In this document: piece by piece, positions 59,098 through 64,000 of the stretch
Numbering within the stretch: position 1 is the stretch's first letter
Layout: the number at the start of each line of letters is the position of its first letter
Assembly (NCBI RefSeq): GCF_030052815.1
Contig: NC_079500.1
Location: forward strand, 5,850,298-5,914,297
DNA: 64,000 nt
Reading direction: 5' to 3'
Source of the DNA: Hevea brasiliensis
Lineage: Eukaryota; Streptophyta; Magnoliopsida; Malpighiales; Euphorbiaceae
The notes under the pieces: generated by a model
The model's database searches: none
What the model saw: only the letters and a program-made list of their open reading frames with translations
What the model was told of the DNA's origin: nothing
Program-made: the position numbers and the translations under genes

Positions 59098-62000
59098 ATG
59101 GCTACTGGAGTTGAGTCGTCTTCGCCGGAGACGGAGAGGGTTGCGGTGGCGCTTGATTTTCCGATAAGTGATGCGCTGTCGTTTAGTTCTCCGCCTAGAA
59201 TACCTAGAAGGCTTCGGAAAAGACTGTTGGAGGCTAGGACTCCATGTACTGTTGAAGAAATTGAAGCTAAACTTCGACATGCCGATCTTCGTAGACAGGT
59301 TAATTAACAAAAAAAAAAAAAAAATTTTCATTTTCGTTTTGTACTTTATTTTTAAAATTTCTTATTTTCTAATTAATTCTGTGAGGATTTCAAGTAAGTT
59401 TGGTTGCTTGTTGACAAATTCTGGGAAAGAGTACAATTAAAAAAAAAAATTCAATATTTTACTTAATTAAGCAACTAATTCAGTATTTTTTTTAAAAATA
59501 AAACCCTCAGAATTCTTAAGGAAAAAGGAATAATCTTTACTTAATTTTTTGCCGTGATCAAATGATTTTACTTAAATTTTTTGGGTGATCAACTGTTTTG
59601 GAAGCTATCTCCCTCTTCTTTTGTATTTCTATTGGCATTAGGGAATTATTTTTGCTTTTCCGGGTCATTTCTGATGAAAATGTAGCATTTTCTCTTTGGT
59701 TCTGTTAATTTCTGGGAATCCAAAAAGTTAACATTAGATCTTCCCTTACGTTCTAATTTTTCTTTTCACTTTAAGTTCTGTTTGACTCTCTTTCCATGAA
59801 CTCGAGAGAGTTTTGATCTCGATTAGTTTTGGTTTATGAGAAGTTAAATACTTTATTCGTCAAAATTTTAAAATTTCCCATTTGGGATTAATTCCAATGG
59901 AAAGATCCTTAGGAGCCTATCTGCTTCTCTTTTCTTTTCCTTCCCTTTTTTTGGAATTTTTTTTATTCTTTACTTTAAATTTAAAAAATACTCCTGGTGT
60001 TAGGTAAATGGGGTGGGAAATTGAGTATTGCTCCTGTTTGAATTTTTGGTTTTCACTTTTTTAGTTTTCTTTTCCACATGTATAAACAAGAAAAGAAAAA
60101 AGAAGAATAAAAACTCATGATTGATTGGTTTTGATTAACGACTCTTTCATGTGCTCTTTTTCGTTTTTTCCCCTCCTCTAATATGATGGTAACTTTATTT
60201 TGCTGTTTTGTTTTTATTGAGGTTCTGTTGAGAATATTTCTTCAAGGAAATAAAATCTAATTACTCACTGTTATTTGAATTACTGTTCTTATTCATTATT
60301 ACTGTTTTACGTAATATGTTTGGTTTTTGTCGATATTGATTTCCCTATCATTCCATCTGATTATTTTAAATGATGGTGTTCTGTTACTTCTTTGAGCGAA
60401 GCAATTCTATGAGAAGTTATCAAGCAAGGCAAGACCAAAGCCTAGAAGCCCATCACGGTCTTCATCTCATGACGAAGACCTTGGCCAACGTCTTGAAGCC
60501 AAACTTCAAGCTGCAGAGCAGAAAAGGTATTGTTTTTGTTTGTTTTGAGTTATTTTCCTCAAGTGGTCTGAGCTTGTTTGACTGGTTGTTTATCTAATAC
60601 GAATTGGGCTCTTGATAAGTATGATGTTTAGACTAATAGTTTATGTAATCAAAACGTAGTTAGCTCATTGCTGCCATTCTAAAGGTTATCCATGTGATAA
60701 ATAAGTGGCCCCATGACAGCATCATTATAGACATAAGCTTTATACTGATTTTGTTGGCCTAATCATTCTTACTCTAGTAATTGATGATGATAATGTTTCT
60801 CTTTGTTACTTGCCATTTGTTTTTTTGTTTCCCCTATAATAATACGATTCTCTTTTTTAGTATCTCCCTAACTTTTTAAGAGGCTTCTGACATGAATTTA
60901 CATTACTTCTGGTTTTTTCTTTGTCCTCATTCCTTCTCAGTTGCATCTTTGTCAATAAATTCTTGTTTTGTGATATTAGATCAGAAGATCTATTCATGTA
61001 GGCAGTAAATATGGAACCATCCTTTGATCTAAGCCTTGTTCAATGGTTGGATACTTGTAGCTATATATAGTTATTTTTCCAAGGTATATGTTTTCTCAGC
61101 CCGCTTTAGACTTGGTCTTCCTGACCTACTTAACTTCGAAGTGTTCATTTTATATATGTACCATATATCGTATCCCTATATCATGTTGCAATATATGATC
61201 TGGTTTGGACTGAAGCTTTACTTATTTATATTGGAAGAAATATATCTTACATTTTTGCAGTTTTGGTTAACCTAGAATTTTAAATTCATTATTGATCTCG
61301 ACAGGTTGGACATTCTGGCAAAGGCCCAGATGCGCCTTGCTAGGCTGGATGAGTTGCGTCAGGCAGCAAAAAGTGGGGCAGAAATGCGATTTGCAAGAGA
61401 AAGAGAGAGGCTTGGTATGAAAGTAGAATTGCGGGTTCAGCAAGCAGAAGCAAATAGAATGCTTATACTGAAGGCTAATAGGCAAAGAAGGGCCAGCCAA
61501 AAGGAGAGAATGTCCCAATCAATATTGCGGCGAATGGCTCGGGAAAGCAAATACAAGGAGCGTGTGCGTGCTGCAATTCACCAAAAGCGTACAGCTGCTG
61601 AGAGGAAGAGAATGGGATTGCTGGAAGCAGAAAAGAAGAGGGCATGTGCTAGGGTGTTGCAAGTAAGGCGAGTGGCTAAATCGGTCTCTCACCAACGCGA
61701 GATTGAGAGACGGAGAATGAGGGACCATTTGGAAAATCGGTTGCAAAGGGTATGAATATTTTCTGAATTTGATAATTTCTCACACACTCATATGATGACT
61801 ATCATAATTTTTTGCTATGTTTTTAAATGCCTTAATATCTCATTGAATGTCGTAATAATAGGCAAAAAGGCAAAGAGCAGAATATTTGAGGCAGAGAGGA
61901 AGGCAACAAAATTCTGTTCGAGTGAATTGGAATCGAATGCACAAGCAGGCTGATCTTCTATCCAGAAAATTAGCAAGGTATATAATTTGCAGTTACTGTT

Positions 62001-64000
62001 TCCTAAATCTTAATTGACCTGCCAGGTCATTATCTTTGTACAGCATCATTTGCCTTGCTGTTGTGCCGGCTTATGTTTCTTGTACTTTATGGCCTGATTC
62101 TAGCACTGTATGTCCTGTTATGGGATGAAATAGGGGCTATGTTAAAGAATTTATGAAAATAATAATATTTCTGCAAATGATAATGCGAACTATGGTGTTG
62201 AGGGTTTTTTTCCAGCATCTGATTATATTATATGGGAAGAAATAAATTTTCACCTGAATGATCTGTTTTTGGTGTTATCTTTTCTTTTAGGTGCTGGAGG
62301 CAGTTCCTTAGGTCTAGGAGAACTACCTTAGACTTGGCAAAAAATTATGATGCCTTGAAAATCCATGAGAGTTCTGTCAAGCCAATGCCATTTGAACAGC
62401 TTGCTCGATTGATTGAATCTGCTACTACCCTACAGACTGTTAAAGCTCTACTTGATCGACTAGAAAGCCGCCTTAGAGTTTCCAGGGCTGTTGGTAGTAA
62501 TCATTCAATCAGTTTAGACAACATCGATCACCTTCTAAAAAGAGTAGCCACCCCAAGGAAACGGGTTTCTACTAGGAATTCTGTGAGGAGCAGAGAGGCA
62601 AAGAAAGTAGGTGCTGTTAGGGAGGCAGCTAGAAGTCCAGCTAAATCATCAAGGTATCCTGTGAGAGTAGTTCTTTGTGCCTACATGATTCTGGGTCATC
62701 CAGATGCTGTTTTGAGTGGTCAAGGGGACCGTGAGATTTCTTTGGCCAAGTCTGCTGAAGAATTTATACGACAGTTTGAGTTGCTAATAAGAATTATACT
62801 AGATGGTCCCATACAGAGTTCTGATGAGGAATCTGACTCCATTTCACCAAAACGCTGTACCTTTAGGTCTCAGCTTGCAACATTTGATAAAGCATGGTGC
62901 TCCTACTTGAATTGCTTCGTTGTGTGGAAGGTTAAGGACGCCCAGTCATTGGAGGAGGATATGGTGAGAGCTGCTTGCCAACTTGAGCTTTCTATGATTC
63001 AAAAATGCAAGCTGACACCAGAAGGGGATAGTGATGCTCTTAGTCATGATATGAAAGCTATTCAGAAACAGGTATTGCCTACAAACTAAGTTGTAAGGAT
63101 TGTAATTTTATATAATTGTCAGATTACCTTTTAATTGTTAGTAAAATATCCCATGAATGAGAAAACTGATTGCTTGATGCCTCCTGTATGCGAAGCATTT
63201 TCATAGGAATGGTTTTTCTTTTGGTGGTATTAAATTTGTTAGGTTACTGAAGATCAAAAGCTTTTGAGGGAAAAGATACAACACCTGAGTGGAGATGCTG
63301 GGATTGAGCGTATGGAACATGCTCTATCAGAAACACGATCTAAATACTTTGAAGCAAAGGAAAATGGAAGTCCAGTTGGGTCACCAATCACACACTTCCT
63401 TTCTCCTGTCACATCTAGCTCCCTTGTTGGTCCTTCTGTTGGTAGCTCAGCTTGCACAAGTGATATGGTTGAGAGTATTGAGAGGCCAAACCATGTAGTT
63501 CGCTCCTTGTTCAGAGACAAAGATGCTTCCCAACCCAAAGGATTTAGTTCCCCTGCAATTATCAGCAGCCATTTTGATGGTCAGTTGGGTTCTTCTGTTG
63601 ACAAGTTTATATCAGAGAATGAATTGATTGTAAATGAGTTTCTCCATGAGCGACATCATAGCATTGTTGATGTCCTCAATACTGACAAAGAAAACATTAT
63701 CAAGGTTAGTGCATTCTCATAATTAATCAATTGCAAGTGTGTGAACACTACTATGTTTTGTTGGGTTTTAGCCTCTTATATTTGTTTTCTGTTAATGGTT
63801 TAAAATTAGTGAAATGGGTGAACCAGTTCTGGAGGTGCCTTTGAAATACTTCATAGAATCATAGTAGCTGATTTGTTTTCTTGTCTTATTCCTTGCAGGC
63901 AAAAATAAGAGAGACAATGGAGGCTGCCTTTTGGGATGGTGTCATGGAATCCATCAAACAGGATGAGCCATGCTATGATCGGGTTGTTGAACTTGTGAGG
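59098..64000 (+). CDS. T-complex protein 11 (TCP11) family protein, 5' seven exons, runs off window
   Basis: Exons: 59098-59298, 60402-60526, 61305-61749, 61862-61977, 62291-63071, 63243-63704, 63899 to the window end. The phases join into one open frame of 744 residues so far. The family is usually over 1,000. Start context: [20 protein letters not shown] with [20 protein letters not shown]. Seen: an N-terminal basic region, a long Arg/Lys/Glu/Ala-rich helical stretch (about 100-300) likely to form coiled coils, then the TCP11 domain from about 300 ([47 protein letters not shown]) and a Ser-rich linker in exon 6. Plant members resemble Arabidopsis AT1G22930 and AT4G09150; their biochemical role is unknown. 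No lesion seen. The downstream exons are outside the window. Confidence 0.9.

Noticed and set aside
1..64000. CRISPR arrays, bacterial operons, tRNA or rRNA genes
   Set aside because: None seen. The direct repeats present are microsatellites, LTRs or short duplications, and no cloverleaf or rRNA signature was noticed by eye. A tRNAscan run would be the proper test.

Overview
This is nuclear DNA from a dicot plant. The evidence is long AT-rich intergenic stretches, GT-AG introns, plant-type retrotransposons and four recognisable plant gene families. From memory of the families, the protein variants look most like Malpighiales/Euphorbiaceae (Hevea or Manihot type). That placement is inference only.

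Layout. (1) 1-9070: 3' three-quarters of a decayed Athila-like Ty3/gypsy element (gag, protease, RT, RNase H, integrase, long non-coding tail, 1.48 kb 3' LTR). (2) 9071-15090: AT-rich DNA with an LTR relic and a UDP-glycosyltransferase N-terminal fragment. (3) 15091-35549: a dead copy of the UDP-glucose:glycoprotein glucosyltransferase (UGGT) gene. Twelve 5' exons and the last 3' exon remain. The middle, including nearly all of the catalytic domain, has been replaced by about 9.4 kb of nested repeats. (4) 38013-44853: an apparently intact 11-exon AKT2-type Shaker K+ channel gene with an internally deleted RTE LINE in intron 2. (5) 46078-50103, minus strand: an apparently intact 4-exon SHM6/SHM7-type serine hydroxymethyltransferase with a long N-terminal extension. 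(6) 50802-53270: a broken small conserved gene and a second unidentified gene relic. (7) 53300-58950: AT-rich DNA with a hAT-like MITE candidate. (8) 59098-64000: the first seven exons of a T-complex protein 11 family gene, running off the window.

The three live genes are not an operon and have no shared pathway. AKT2 and SHMT are convergent. SHMT and the broken gene at 50802 are divergent across about 700 bp.

The most interesting structures are in the UGGT pseudogene. One is a complete 292-bp TRIM retrotransposon with 74-bp LTRs, PBS, PPT and a perfect AATAT target duplication. A second is a tandem LTR-INT array of a different TRIM-like family (LTR about 577 bp, INT exactly 116 bp) that was split by a 3.76-kb hAT transposon carrying an 8-bp target duplication. 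A third is a 1.1-kb gypsy pol fragment bounded by 87-bp inverted repeats. I saw no CRISPR array, no tRNA or rRNA gene, and no convincing previously undescribed functional system.
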